DNA of 64,000 nt, taken from Rhizophagus irregularis. Lineage: Eukaryota; Glomeromycota; Glomeromycetes; Glomerales; Glomeraceae. Within the stretch, counting starts at the first letter, position 1; every line of letters starts with the position of its first letter. Both the position numbers and the translations under genes were made by a program. The stretch lies in NCBI RefSeq assembly GCF_026210795.1, contig NC_089445.1:2976001-3040000 (forward strand). Reading direction: 5' to 3'. Shown one piece after another: positions 13,184 to 27,860 of this stretch. The notes under the pieces are model-generated. The model did no database searches. It had not been told where the DNA came from and saw only the letters and a program-made list of their open reading frames with translations.

Positions 13184-15671
13184 TATTTATAAGTATAGGA
13201 TTTTTTTTGAAAACAAAAAGATCATTTTTTATATTTCTTTTAAGAATAGATGTTTTAAAAGTTTAACATGAATTTCGTCATGATATTATAGCCCGCAGTA
13301 ACTGCAAAAATTGTATTACACGTTATTTCATTTTAGGACATGACATCATAGTCATCATATTTTATGTGTAAAATGCACATTCAAATTTTGGATATGTAAA
13401 ACATGTAATTTTTGTATTTCATATTAAAAAGAGATATGCGGATTTTGAAAGCTGTAACAAATTTGATATATGAAAAAAGTACGATTTTATATGCAGATTT
13501 TGTACGGTTGCAAGTATTATAAGAATGTTAATTTTTTGTCATACCTTTGCTTAATTATAAAAATTATATGTTACTGTACAAAAAAACATATAAATTGTCT
13601 AAAAAATAAAATCTATAGAATTAATAAATTATAAATATTTTTAAAAGGATTTTTATTAAAAAATTAAACGTTCAACTTTACGTACATCGAAGGTTAACAT
13701 TTATGTCACATGATCATGCGATGGCTGTGTTTCAATGATTCATTTATGGGTAGTGAAAAAACATGCATAATATATATAATCTGTCATGTGTTAGTGATAA
13801 GAGTGAGTCTCCTCCAATTTTAGTAATAAAGTATGAGAATAAAGAATTATTTATTTTTAACTTGTTTTTACTTCATTTTTGATTTATGATTTATTAACGT
13901 TAACTTTTATTTTTTTTTTAATGTTAACTTTCTATTTTTTATCATTATGTGCAATAATGAAAATATACTTATTTAATAATCTAATTAATTCATTCATGAA
14001 ATTTTTTTATTAATTTTATTCAAATCTTAAAATAATAGGAAGATATGACGGAATATATAGTACAAAAAAAATGAAGAAGCTATTATAAATACAAAAAGAT
14101 GAAAGATTGTAGATAGTTTGTAAAGTAAATGCATCTATTTAATAATTTTATATAAAAAAAACATTTTAACTTTTGTTTGAATTTTTAAGCTAAAGGATAA
14201 AGAAAACTGAAAAGAAAGCAATAGCAAAAGAGCAAAAGATCAGAAAAAAGAAAGAAGGGATTTAATTGGGATAATTTATTTGAAATATTGATTAAATCAT
14301 CACCGGCTAATTTGTTCAGAATTTAATTATTATGACTATGAAAAAAACAATTAAATTAAAATCCTTATATCCAATCTTTTATAATTGTAAAATAAACATC
14401 TTATGCTTTTACAATTTTATTTTTACAATAGTAAGTTAAAAATAGAAGGATATAAAGTGAATGGAAATTAAAAAAATTTGACTATTATAGCGGGAGGAGA
14501 CGTTCTACATACTGTATGTATATTTTATTAACATCATGATGAAACGGTTGAAACGTTGCAATATGAATTCAACTGCGCTACAATGTCGTACTCCAAATGT
14601 ACACCTTATACTTGAACATTTTTAATAAAAAAAAACGCAAAATGTTAAGCTAAACAATGATAACCTTTAATTAATAATAAAAGAAATACAATATAATAAA
14701 AAGACATTTCATTCGCTTCTTTTAGTTAAAAGAAGAATTTTATATGAAATTATTGGTCTAACATTTATAGGAAATCCCTGCTTGGAATCCCTTAAAGCAC
14801 CCAAAAAAAGTTATAAACATAATTTTTGATGAATTAAAGAAATAAATTAAAGAAACTTTGATTTTTCAACTTACTTGTATAAAAAGACTTTTATTTAGTT
14901 AGTAGACAATTGGATTTAAATAATTTAAATAAAATTGATAGAATAATTAATCCTATTGATAAATAATTAAAAAATATTCAATATTTTTATTAATGAAAAT
15001 ACAAAATTTACACATCTTTACATATCTCAACAATTTGAAATCCAAATATATCTTATTCCCGATCCAGAAAGATTTATTCCAAATATTAAATTCCCTTATA
15101 AGTTATGATGTTTTAGATTGGTTAAAAATTAATTAATGAATTAGAGTTTATTGTTGATATGTCCAAAAATAATTACGGTATTGATAATTTCCCTAAAACT
15201 TTGGTTAAATAGTATTTGTTATATAAAACAACCATAATAACTTTTTTTTATGATAATCAAACATTTTACAAAATTCTCATTTAAGCGTGCTAAGTACAGT
15301 ATGGTCCAACCTTAGATTTCAAAATAAAAAAATAAATAAAATATTTTTCGAACGATTTTTTTAAATGTTCGATTCATACATTTATACTGTATAAATTATT
15401 TTAAATTAAAATTGGATTGAATTATGACTATATCAAAAACATTCAAATAAATTGATAAATTTTGAAATGTCAAGAAAACTTTTGTTTCTGGAAACGGAAT
15501 TTTACAAATAATAATTATATAGTATATATTAACTTTAAACATGCATAAGTTTATTAATATATATAAATATATGAATATAAAATTTTTTAAGTCACTTAAT
15601 TTTATCAGAAGATTACAAGGAATTAAGCTACCAATTATACTGTTATACTATAACTTATAAATAAATAATAT
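13184..15671. other. Intergenic, no gene seen
   Basis: AT-rich DNA between the TIR element and the 3' end of the kinase gene. I found no reading frame, TIR pair or RNA gene that I can support. Confidence 0.5.
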
Positions 15672-17228
15672 TTAATTCACTAAATCATCAACATTACTTT
15701 CATCATCAATATCTATAGTGCCTCTTAACTGTATCGAATTAGACACTTCCAAGTCGATTAATTGAGAGTCACAAACTATTTGAAATAATAAAGTTAATAA
15801 TTATTCAAGTAAAAATAAAATTTTTAAATAAATAGAAAATACCTTCATTATTAACATATGAAGTAATAATGGATGAATTAACGGGTTTTGGTAATAAATT
15901 GCTAAATGTAAACGCTCTACTGGTATATACAGCATCAGAATTCTTTTCATACGAAGTTGAGATGTTTGGTATTTCTTTATCAGCTTCTTTAAATGCTGCT
16001 TTAATTTCTTTTCCTTTATAACCGTATTGTTCTACTTCATCTTTTTCACCATCATAAGAAGCATCCCAAAAACCAAATATTTTTCTTAATTCTTCGGCTG
16101 CTGGTCTTTCATTTGGATTGGCATTCATGCATTTATAAGCTAATTTCTTATAAAATTCAGGAGTTCCTTTTCCAAATTCTGGTCTGAGTCCATTACATAT
16201 GGCTAATGCTAAACTTAAATCATGTTTTTTATTGTAAAAAGGTGGTTTTCCTGATGATAATTCAGCCATAATTACACCTAGACTATAAATATCGGATGAT
16301 GATGTATATGGTTCTCCGTTTAAGACTTCTGGTGCAATATATGGCATTACTCCATAAACTTTACCATCAGATTTTTTTTGTTCATTTGCTGGTCCTGATA
16401 ATCCAAAGTCGGAAATATAAGTAGTACCAATTTGTAAAATATTTCCACTATGAAAATCTTTATGGCAATATCCTAATTTATGTAAATCTCGTAGGTCCGA
16501 GAGTATAAACCGTAAATAACTGATTTTACTTTTCCACATAATGTTGCTAAAGTTATTTGAAAGTATACTTCTCAAATTTCCTTTATTAGCAAATTGTATA
16601 ATCATCATAAATTCTTTAGTTTCTGGGTCTTTAGTTAATCCATAAAATTGTAATCCTTGACTTTTAGAAATTTCCCAATGTATTTTAAGCTATATTTTAA
16701 TAAATTTAAAATAAAATAATTTAATACTATTAAACACCCAAATGAAATAAATTAAATAAGATACAAAATAGTATAAAAACGTACTTCATTTAAATATTTA
16801 TCTGACATATTCTGCGATCCATTTAACCTTTTCAAGGCAACTGTGTCAGATATAGGTTCTACTTTTTTCCAACTTCCATCATCATTTTTACTATGCGCTG
16901 ATTTACCATCAATCCAAGTTGCAGAATATACTTTGGCAAATCCACCTTCACCAATTTCTTTTATGTTTTTAAATCTATCAAATGGTACCCATTCAAGAAA
17001 TTTATCGACATAACCTTTTTTATTTTTTGCATCATACATTGTATCATACATTGTATCTTTTATAAACTTATCAATATCAGAATTTCCACTGGTCCATCCT
17101 TCCATTATTCTAAATAGGTCACATTCTTTACACCATAATTTTTTAGTAAAGGGTCTATTACAATATGAACAATTTTTGTGATTAAAATTTCCACCTGAGA
17201 TATTTAATTTACTAAATTTGGTTCCCAT
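15672..17228 (-). CDS. Protein kinase, TKL-like, with N-terminal zinc-ribbon
   Basis: Predicted cytoplasmic Ser/Thr or dual-specificity kinase of the type greatly expanded in Rhizophagus. Three exons (17228-16785, 16689-15843, 15775-15672) join in phase to 464 aa. An N-terminal four-cysteine cluster C20-x2-C23 and C33-x2-C36 probably binds zinc. The kinase domain starts near residue 86: glycine loop IGEGGFAKVY (92-101), ATP lysine VALK (K133), αC Glu 148 at the first splice junction, catalytic HKD 224-226 (Lys replaces the Arg of HRD), Asn 231, DFG 242-244 and APE 267-269. The C-terminal tail is polar and ends in an acidic stretch. An odd DTMYDTMYD duplication sits at residues 58-66. All catalytic residues are present, so it should be active. 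A TATAAAAA-like box lies on the minus strand near 17275. Confidence 0.92.
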
Positions 17229-20037
17229 TAGGTTATTTTCGTAATATAAGTATTCAAAAAAAAGAAAATATTTTTTTTTATATTTATAATGGGTTACTAA
17301 AATAGGATATTAAGCGGAATTACTCCGATTATTGCACAATCCGGGTGATCATTTTTCGGGCCGTATTTTTTCCGATTTATTGATCTGCATTACCGCCTTT
17401 AATATCATTTTTAGATTTGAGACATCTTCCAAAATTCTTAGTTATAATTGAATAGATTATCGTATAAAATTATTTATAATTTTAAAATTTTTTTTATTAT
17501 AGTTTATATCAGTTTATTGATGAAAGTATAAACAGTCGTTTGTAAAAATTAAATCAAAATTTGAAATAAAAATTTCAGAAAACTTAGAACCAATTTTCCG
17601 TTACATTTCTGATTTAAAACTAATTAATGAGTAAAACTAAATTGGTTATTTTATTTTCTTGAACATAAATATTGTTTATTTATGAATAAATTTGAAATAA
17701 AGAATATTCAATTATTATATTAATATATTTTTATGAAAGAAAATAAAAATTACATAATAATTAAAAATGAATTACCAAATTTACACGGGATGTCTAAATC
17801 TTAAGTTTTAAAGTTTTACATGTTTATTAAAAATCTCTATTATGATTATATCAGTTGTGTCAATATCATCATAATTTTAGCATTAGTTTTTTTTTTTGCT
17901 CTTTTGTTATTTTTTTTTATTAATACTTTGTACTCTTAATCCTATAACAAAATGTCTATTGGAACAATATATTGTCAACATTTTTCTTTTAAATAATCAA
18001 ATTTTTGCTAATATTTCAAATTCACTTTTATGTCACTTGATTATTTTATTTTTTTGTTTTATATCGGATATTTTACTTCGGCTACATGACTGATTTTTAA
18101 AAAGTTGTCTAATCAAATGATTTTTTATTTTCTGCCCGCATAATAGACTTCTAAATTAAATTTATTAAGGCAATCATCACTTTACTTTAAATGGTAAAGT
18201 ACTAATATGATGGGACGATACTTAGTAATTGATTTTTGACATTTTATAAGGAATCAATAACAATGGAAACAAGTTTCAAGAAACAATCAAACTTTTTATA
18301 GAAGAATTGCCAACAATTGAAACAAATGAAAAATAATTTCTTTTGCCTTCATTATACAATAATTATTTAATTCCTTTATTTCAAAAAGATTTACACACCA
18401 CAGTTTAACAATATTACGATAATGATTGAAAGCAGAAATAAACGAAATGTTGATAGAAAATAATAAAAAAACCTGAAATCAAATTCAATTAATTTTTTAA
18501 CATACATATTTCGAATGATATTATTTGTATAAAAAAATAATTTTTATAAGTTCACATTTGGTGTATGAAAGGACGTTGAATTTTTAAAACCTTTAATTTG
18601 CTAACGATAGCGTATGTAATATGATGATTTTTAGTAATTACTACAGTCCACACAGTTACATAATTATTAATAGTTATTCGATTTTTCAAAAGAAATTGCG
18701 TATTATTAATGTTAATAAAATATCTCTTTTTTACCCATAATATATTAATATTTCCATAAAATCCAGTAAAACATTGAACGAAATTTAAATAATTAAAATG
18801 TTGTTAAGCGCTTGAATAGATGAACAAATATCGAATGCAAATGGATAACAGAGTAGAAGCTCGAGTGACGTCAAAATCAATAATATTCAAATCTCTAAAA
18901 TTCAATGATGATGATGATAAATATATGGAAAAAATACTCACACTCTTCTTGAATTAGTGAAAATCGATGTTGAATATGGATATCCTTCCTAATTAATAAA
19001 TAATTAATAAAAGTGCGTAAAAATTTTCTTTTTTTAAAAAAAAAATAATTAATTATACTTACAAATTAGAATGAATATTAGTCATCCTAAAAAAGAAAAA
19101 TAATCCACAAAATATGAATATTTTGTAAAATAAAAATGATTTATTGTTGAGAAATAATTATATTTTTATTATAAACAAAATATTTTATTCCAATAATGGA
19201 TAAACAATCTTCGCGATGTGCTATATTTAAATTTTTAAGCGGTAAGTTGCTTAAAAGCAAATTTCATGAATATTACGAGTAAAAGCAAAATCATTAGGAT
19301 TAATTTGTTGATATATTTAAATGTTATCAGTTAGTATAAGTCTTGTAGGATCAAGTTACGATAATAAAATTACGTTGTGTAATTTATCATATTAGTAAAT
19401 AGAGTAGCGAATAGATTTACACAATTAGGAAAATCTAACATTTCGGACGCGCCAACGGTCTCCATTTCCCTAGTATTTATCGAAAAAAAGCTTTACTTTT
19501 AGTTGATTAATAAATAACATAACATATTACAATATATAATTTCTATAAATCATCCTAAGCCAACCTATAGTTTAAAGCTCTTTGTAAAAATTCTTCTTGT
19601 TTATACATCGTAAATTACATACATTAGTCTCTTAAACAATGCCTTTTTATATTATTATAAAATAGTGAAAAATATTTATAATTCATTATCTACATTTATC
19701 AAATTTTAAATCTTTTCCCGTGATTTGATTAAAGACAAGTATTATAATAAGTCGCAAACATGTTTTATCTATTAATAAAAATTTCTTTGTTACCTCATAA
19801 ATTAATTTTAAAAAAATAACTCGTAAAGCAATATCACGTGTATTTAAGCAAATCATTGGCGTAGTATATGTGTAATGATAGAATAAAAATTGTTAAAAGA
19901 AAAAAAATTATGAGATATTTTTATATTACAAAATAATAAATTATAAGAAAAAAAAAAATCAACCCTTTTATTTAAATGAACAGAACGAAAATATATAAAT
20001 TTCTATTTATAACTTTAATTATTAAAAAAAGGACTAT
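17229..20037. other. Intergenic, no gene seen
   Basis: AT-rich spacer between the divergently placed 5' end of the kinase and the 3' end of the BTB-TLDc gene. The short frames inside (for example 17896-18093) are Phe/Leu/Ile-rich translations of T-runs. GC-richer CCGATTATTGCACAATCCGG at about 17327-17347 looks like an old repeat scrap. Confidence 0.5.
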
Positions 20038-21537
20038 TTATTTTTTCACAACTTGAAATACTTCGTAATCATCAACTTTAAAATATTCTGAATCATGAAT
20101 TTTATCTGAATAACTTGTTAATTTACAACTTTTTCCGAATATAAATAAATCTCCATTTCCAAATCCTTGATTTTTATCTTCACCATCAGCAATTGCTCGG
20201 CTATTTTCAACAATTCTACTCAATACAATTGTAGATGAATTTAAAGTATATGAATTAAATGAGAAAATAAAACTACTTTGTGAATTAAGATATTTATTGG
20301 ATCCACCCCACTTTATTGGATTATATCCTCCAATAATTTTATTTGAACCTTTTAATTTAATTAAAACAATTGTAGCTCCTTTATTATTACAATTTGAACG
20401 AAAATCTTTTGATTCAAACCCATCTTTACTTCCACGTAAAAGCAAATTGTATTCATATCGAACATTTCCGTTAAGTTTTGGTGATTTTTCTTGACCATTA
20501 TCAATCCAGTATGAAATAAGGTTAAAGTGATTTATTGTAAAAATGGATGAACCAAATACATACTGAGATTTCCTAGGTGGAAAAACTTTTGTGGCCAATT
20601 TACAATTTGGAACAACGTAATATAAGTTTAAATCTTCCTCAAGTTCTTTAGGAAGCAATTTACATAGAGGACGAACTTTAAAATAATATTCTTGAGGTGT
20701 CATTTGAAAAAACCGAACATGTTGAATGAATGTTGATAGCGTTTCCTTCAAGGTCTCATATTCATTAATACTCCAGGTTGTCATGTCAGAGTTAAGAGTT
20801 GAATTCTTTGCAATGCCCCATTTTATTAAATTCTCCCAAATTACGACTTCTTTCATATTTAGATAGTCAAGTTGAATAATTGAAAGCAAAGCATCATCAT
20901 CTAGTCCCCAAAACTCACTAGAACCAATCAATAATTTAGGTTCTTGACTCATAATATTTTTACAAAATTCTTCAAGCTTCGGAAAAGCTCCTTTATGAAG
21001 AGAAATAGTATTGAAGAGTTTAATACCATTTTGTACAATCCAATCATTATTTAAATGATTTGAACTAATGATATGTTGCTGAAGATGTTCAACCAGCTCA
21101 TAAAGGTTCATCTCATCCGCCGCAATAAGTAAATCAATAAAATTATTTTCCACGTTAGCTGCATCTAACGCAATTGTTCCAGTATAAATATATCTAAAAA
21201 TAAAGAATAATAAGAAAATTAATAAATGATCACCAGCGGTTGATATTAGCAATTATTTAAAATTTTTATTATTGACTTACTTCAATATTATTTGAAATAC
21301 AATCCCAGATACATTTGGTTTCTTATAGACGTAAAGATCCCCTTCTTTTTTAGCCCAATTGTTAGAAAATGCAGTACGAAAATAATTTGATCTAGCAATC
21401 AAAATAATTGAATGGGCTTTAAATATTTCCGAATTGGAATCTTCTCCAACTTGTATTTTTACATCATAATTATCAGCCTTATCATAAAGATTACTAATAT
21501 CCCTTAAAAGTGTATTAGACAAAGTTTGCAAAGACAT
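20038..21537 (-). CDS. BTB-BACK-TLDc domain protein, intact copy
   Basis: The BTB domain mediates dimerisation and often recruits Cullin-3. BACK follows it, and TLDc is linked in other eukaryotes to oxidative-stress protection and V-ATPase interaction; the role in this fungus is unknown. Two exons (21537-21281, 21193-20038, intron 87 bp) join in phase to 470 aa. BTB is at about residues 20-120 with the DVKIQVGE and FKAHSIIL phrases; the intron splits it just before YIYTG. BACK is at about 130-250, containing SSEFWGLDDDALLSIIQLD. TLDc is at about 290-470, beginning with LISYWIDN and LLLRGSKDGF and ending at YEVFQV. The start follows the N-terminus shared with the copy at 33922-35395. TATAAAA is found on the minus strand about 35-45 bp upstream. 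No defect is seen. Confidence 0.93.
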
Positions 21538-23500
21538 TTTTTTTTTTCGATTTATTTAAAAAAAATAAGGGATTTTATACGTATAAAAATAAAGGAGGTT
21601 TTATCATTTTTAAAAAAAATTCATTTCCCTTTATACTTATTGTATGTTACCCAAGCAGCTTGTCGATCAACTAATAAAGCTATTGCTATTGCGTTATTGT
21701 TTCCATAAATTTCATTTTAATCGGAGTTTTCCGCAAAATGCGCAGTAAGTTTGTGTGATTTTACACTTTTTTTAGGCAATAATATAGTAATCTAATCGGG
21801 GATTACCTTACAAAAATAAATCGAGTAAAAAAAGCTTTATAAAGCAAAATAAAAATAACTTTTTAACTCCTTTAACGTAAATGTTTTTATTTATATCAAT
21901 CCGTTCACAAAAGCGAATCAAGTCACATGACTTGTGTAACGCGAATTATTAATGTTATTGTTGGTATTGTACAATACGATTAAAATCCTTTTGTCATAAT
22001 TTTAGATTATTGTATATAAATATAACATAATCATAGTGAATTATTTTATACTCTTAGAAGTTAATGTAATTTAAATGTACTGTATAATTTATAATTACGA
22101 AAATATCAATAAGCAAAGCAAAAAATAAATGATTGGTGATTCTTTTGCGCAATGAAATTAACATACAATTAGAAGATTGAGTCGTAGAAAAGAGTTTATA
22201 AAAAAAATATTCCAAATTTCAACAATGTAAGAATGATCAGCTAATCGGCTTTTAAGAGATATGAACTTCCCGCTAACACATTAATGGAAGAATACCATGT
22301 TTATTTTGTTTATCACATTCTTTAAATACCTAAACGAAGAACATAATCATTTGAAATGATAAAGTTCATATAAAGAAAAGAAATATTAATATTAATCACA
22401 AATTTATTTTTTTTTGGATTGGTTATGGCACATTTTACCGAATCATTAGAACATTTCATCGAAAATTTTAGTGATTTTCATATTCCCTTAATCATTAACA
22501 ATTCAATACAAAGAAAATAAAAACGTTCAAAGAACAGATTATTTTTGGACTATTTTACTTTCACTTCAGGAAATTGATGAGTATTATGATGATCTTGTTA
22601 TCTTTATTTAAACTTATAAAGGTTGAATAAAATTAACTTTACTTTAATTAAAAAAATAGACAAACGTGATTTAAATATCATATGTGTATTAATTTGTTTG
22701 TCTTCTTAAAAAAAAAAAAGAAATTAAAAGGATATCCCGGTGACTGCTTGGAAGTTGGACAACAATCACCTGCTAATTTTTAATATTTGTTTTTTTTTGT
22801 TTTTTTTTGTCATCGCATCCTTTTTATTTATTGTAGCTCATTATTATTAAAACAATTTAGCATGTGTATTACAGTTTCAAACCCATGTGGAAAATCATGA
22901 GCCATTACATTTTTGTATATTTTTGTACTTTTATACAACAAAAAAATAAATAAAAAGATCCTACTTCTCTAAATTTTTTTTTAAAAAGGATCTTTTTTTT
23001 TTAAAAGGATTTTTATTTAGATTTTTCTTTTTTTTAGATATTAATTGTATAAACATATATATATATTTAATATTTGGATAATTATATAAACATGATTCAT
23101 ATAATATAACATAATTTTATATAAACAACACAATTTTGCTGATATATTACAGTAAATATCAATAGAAGTCATATTTGATCCTGAATTTATCTAAGGTAAG
23201 CATGTAGCTCTCTCTTTTATTTTTGTGTATGTGTATGTTGTGTGTACTAATAGTTTTAAAAACAGACTTACAGATAAAATAAGTTGTACCCTCCGATGTT
23301 AGGACGTGATAGTAGTGACTTTTTAGTTATTTTATCCAGAAATGGATCTATTAACACTAATAAAGGGTAGAGAATCCTGTCTTCTTGAAATTGCTTGGGT
23401 ACTATCACTTTTCAGAAACTTTTTTTTATGGAGTATAGTGGTAGTTTATCCATTTAGTACCAACCTATTACTGGCTTATTGTGCTTTTTTTTTTAAATTA
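21538..23500. other. Intergenic, no gene seen
   Basis: The promoter of the minus-strand BTB-TLDc gene should lie at the left edge (21540-21800). Beyond it the DNA is AT-rich with T-runs at 22780-23040. No supported gene or RNA. Confidence 0.5.
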
Positions 23501-24349
23501 TTTAGCTTATGAATTTTGTTCTAATGCAAGAGAAATATATTGCTTGTAGAAATTTCAGTTTTTCACTCTTTTGAGTTTTCTTCAATGTTTTAATCATTCC
23601 AAGATTTTTCTTACAAGATTCACAAAGTTCTACTGCACAAAATCAGAATATATGTGATTGCAAATGATTTATTTAAGGAATTTTCGTTCTTAAACAATAC
23701 TGACATGACATAAATGAATTTATGTTGAATTTATGCCAATTTGTGTTGATAATTCTGGTATAATTTTATTAAAATTATTGAATTGTACTTATCCTGTATT
23801 GGATCTGTATTGAAAAGAGTGGTATAATGGTAATATAAAAATAGATTTTTCAAGCAATTCATACAAAATCTTTTAGATAATCCAGAAAGATTCCCTTTCC
23901 AAGCAATAATTATTTTTTTAATGAACTTAGTGACAAATTTTGGGTTGAAACCAGTAATTGATCTTAATTATGATATTTTGTATATTATAGTTTAAAGAAA
24001 AGTACACAATAGTTGTTTTATATTTTACAATTAAATTACTATTCAATATTATTACATTATATGATTTAATTTGAAATGGTGTAGTTACAACATAAAGTTT
24101 CCTTCCAAACATCATGATAATTAATAATGAAATCTAAAGTTAGTTTAGCAATTTAAGAAACAATTTAGTCAAATTTTTATTAAATCTTAATTGAAATAAA
24201 TTTATTACTAATTTTTACTTATTATGTATAGTATTATCAGAAAAACATCTTATTACAATAAAAGTATTATTCAAATTATTATTAAATATATTAAATAAAT
24301 ACCAGATACCTTTAAATATTTGTTCTCTGTACTTTATTAGTTATTTTAT

Positions 24350-25440
24350 TATAAATAAATTTACTCTTTCTTTCATAATAATAATTTTAAATAATAGAAA
24401 TGCATTTATTTCGGTCCAAAAGTGTAATAATTAATGTTTGAGATTATTATCAATGGTTTTTTCTTTCCATTTATACTGTATAATTATTTTTCATCATCTT
24501 TTTTTTTGTCAACTAACAATATTATATATATTGTGTATACTTTCGTTTTGGAGGTCCATCTTCTTTCATAAGCATTTAAGGTATGTTATCATTCTTTATC
24601 TTCCTGAGCATGAGTTTGTACAATTTTGAAATACCTCTAGACCTCTACTAGCATTGATTTCATTGTTTTATTTAGGATATTATTCCTGAAATAAAGTATA
24701 ATAGCACAAACAATAAATAAATGTGAAAAGTAATTTCAATGAAAAAAATACAATTGTATTAAAGTTCGTTATTACAATTGTAAGTAAAAAGTTAATTAAA
24801 TGAAGTAACACATCATATGTATAGGTTGATTCATTAATTCTGCGACTTTTGTTTTGATATAAAGGCGAATTCCATATTCTCAAAATCGCATCTATCAGCT
24901 TTTTTGAATCAAACGTGTTATTAGATTTAGTCGTATAGGTGTATTATTGTTAAATTTCTAACAGAATCTCCATATATTGTATTATAAATCATTTTTGAAC
25001 TTTGATCATAATAATTTTCTATAATAAATTTTCCATAATAATGAAGATATAATTTTTCCTTGGCTAATATCTTTCTAAGTTCATGTGAAAATTTTGGTGG
25101 ATTTCAATAAAACCTTTAAATGGTTATAAAACAAATTTACTCCTTCTTTTATAAAGATACAATTAGATATAACTTATAATAGAAATGCATTTATTTTTGA
25201 TGTAAAAGTGTAAATGTTTGAGATTATAATAAAAGATTTTTCTTTCCATTTTTATTTTTATATTAATTATTCTTTTTTGAGCATTTGAGAGATTTAGATC
25301 ATTTCGAATCCATTAATATGTCTATATATTGTGTTATAAATCATTTTAAATATTGATTTATAATAAATACTCCATAATACAATCATGGTGGGCCCTTTGT
25401 TAATACCTTTTTAAGATTTTGGTGGATTTCAAATAGCAAT
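24350..25440. repeat. Diverged direct repeat in decayed region
   Basis: Segments at about 24352-24500 and 25133-25280 share AATAGAAATGCATTTATTT, AAAAGTGTAA, TGTTTGAGATTAT and TTTTTCTTTCCATTT. A second pair at about 24985-25120 and 25330-25440 shares ATAAATCATTTT and TTTTGGTGGATTTCAA. The order is conserved, so one unit was duplicated and then diverged. These might be old LTR-derived sequences at the 3' end of the Ty3 remnant, but I could not define LTR ends. Confidence 0.5.
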
Positions 25441-27729
25441 TTGACTTCTAAGCATCTATTTAATTTTACCATGAACATAGTTGTCCTCAAAATATTTGAC
25501 AAGTTGAGTTGCATTTGGAGGCATTAGAGAGTTAATTCTATATAGACATTATTAAAGGCAAGGGAAAATACATTATCTTTTACTCAAATTATCCATACAT
25601 AATTTTTCTAAAAATCTCAACTGTTTCTATATCCTCCTCTAATTCTCAATTCCTTCTCATTGGTCAAAAATTTTAATTTGAGCTTTCCATGCTTCTCTTT
25701 GATTTTTTGAACCAGAGTCCAGGTGATAGACATTCTGAATTTTTCCTAAGAAGCTCCTTTTGAGTCTTTTTAGATTCTTCAAAATTCTGGGAAAGGTCAA
25801 AATTTTGTTGAAGTTATTGAAGTTCCTGTCGTTATTGCTTGTGATTTTTTGATATAAAATCCAAGTCTGTTAAATTTTGGCAAATCTTGCCAAGTTCAGT
25901 TAAAGAATTTGAAATAATAATTTCTTTATGTTGAATTCAAATTCAAAAAAATGTAATTTCAAAAAATTATGTAACCAAATAATTCTGAAAAAGCTTAATC
26001 TCCAATAACTATTGGGAATATTACAATTGTGAATAATATTTGTAGTAATTGAATTTTTAAGATATTCTCCCACAGAATTAGCTGAAAGAGAGGATTCTTT
26101 CTTATGAATATTTGAGTTAAATTTCTGTATGCATCTCGTGAGATCTGCCCTTTATCAATTACCATTACCATAGCTTCATTCTTATGTTTTTTTAATTGCA
26201 GTATTTTCATTACCAACTTTTATTTTAAATCTATGATCCTTTACAGAAATTGATATATTGTTATTGGCCATAATACTATTTAACTTTTTTGAAGGTAATT
26301 AATATAACATCTCATATTCTTAATTATATCAGAATGAATTTCTTTCTTTTAGTAGCAAATTCAATAATTTATAAATTGTATTTAATATTCTAATCCTATC
26401 ATGACTTTTAATCATTTTATATAAAATTTTGGTAGTTCTATCTGGTAAGTTTTTGTTTATATTTTTTAAAATTAATACTTTTTCATATTTTAGAATTGCA
26501 TTGGTTGTTATAACAAATGATCCATAAAATTATCTATTATCTTTTACAATATCACACTATTAAATTGATGTGTGATGCATCAAAGTTTGGGAATTTATCT
26601 TATATCAATAGTTAAATATTTAAAGTATAATATGAATATAGATAAATGAAAATAATTATTAATTTTGAATCTGTGAATAATACCAAAGTATTCTTTCTGG
26701 CATTTACAGTATTTTGATAGCAGCTTTATTTTTCTCCATCCATAAGTACTTCAGGAATCTTGCATATAATACTACCCTTAAGATTATTGAATTTGTTATA
26801 TTTTTCCCTGCTAAAATAACAATAGCTCATTTTTAATAAATCATTCTCTGATTTTGGTATTGTGAAAGTAAAATTTCTTTATTAATATCCATCAATTTTT
26901 TTTGACCATATAGAACTTTGTACTTATTATCATCAAGTTGTAAATTTTGTCATTTAAGAACTTGTTCAATTGACCATTTATTTGATAGCAGACATTTTGA
27001 TGATTTTAAAAAACAACAATATAGCAAAATGTAAAAGTGTTGATTGATTTAACCTAAGATAATTTAAACAGGTTTGTTCTATTTTATCATACTGGTCAAC
27101 AATTTATTGTATATTGCTAATACAAGTATATTTCATATTGTAGCCAAACTGTAAATTAACTGGTCTAGAAATTTTAAAAGTTTGCTCAATATGACTAGTA
27201 AATGCAATAATAATGGCGAACCCTAAAGAAACCCTGGCCATTATTAAAGTTTTGAAAATTCTGATAATTTACTAAAGAATTCTCATGAATAACTAAATTT
27301 TGAAGGCATTTTTACCAAAGTCGGCGCCACCTTATCTACTGAATGTACTCTTGCCCAAGGTTTTAATAAAAAAAAATATCAAGACTTTGCTCATTTTCTA
27401 TTAGTAATACAGCATATGCTGCATGGGATTAAATGCTATACTTGTTTTAACTTCAAAATTAGAAAATAGTTTTTGAATTGAAATGAGTTTATCTTGAATA
27501 TTTTTTACTAACTGAAACTCTGATCCCTAAGTTTATTTTAATTATAATATCTAATAATATTTCTATAGAAGAATACTACATTTGGTATAACTTTGGCATG
27601 GATTCAATAAATAAGCTAAAATTAATGTAGCAGAGCATAATACATCTGTACAGTAATGAATTAGAACTCAGCCTCCATTTTCCTGTTTTAGAGTATCTTC
27701 TTCTGCTATGAAATGGACTTTTGGCTCCA

Positions 27730-27860
27730 CTTGCTCTTTCCAGGATGCTAAAGAGAATGACTGGCTTCAGGCCACTTAGTCAAATATTTAGTAGCTATAA
27801 CTATATGCATATTTTATTTTTTTTCTCTGGTAAAGGTCCAACAATATTCATTCCTAATCT
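27730..27860 (-). pseudogene. Ty3/gypsy integrase core fragment
   Basis: The minus strand reads LGMNIVGPLPEKK in one frame and, after a one-base shift, HIVIATKYLTKWPEA in the next. This is the family consensus around the first catalytic Asp of retroelement integrases (D-VGPLP...YIVVATDYLTKWPEA). Here that Asp is replaced by Asn in MNIVG. Just upstream on the same strand (27900-28100) lies KLKYYW, resembling the YYWP segment of the zinc-binding N-terminal domain. The fragment is frameshifted and non-functional. Confidence 0.8.
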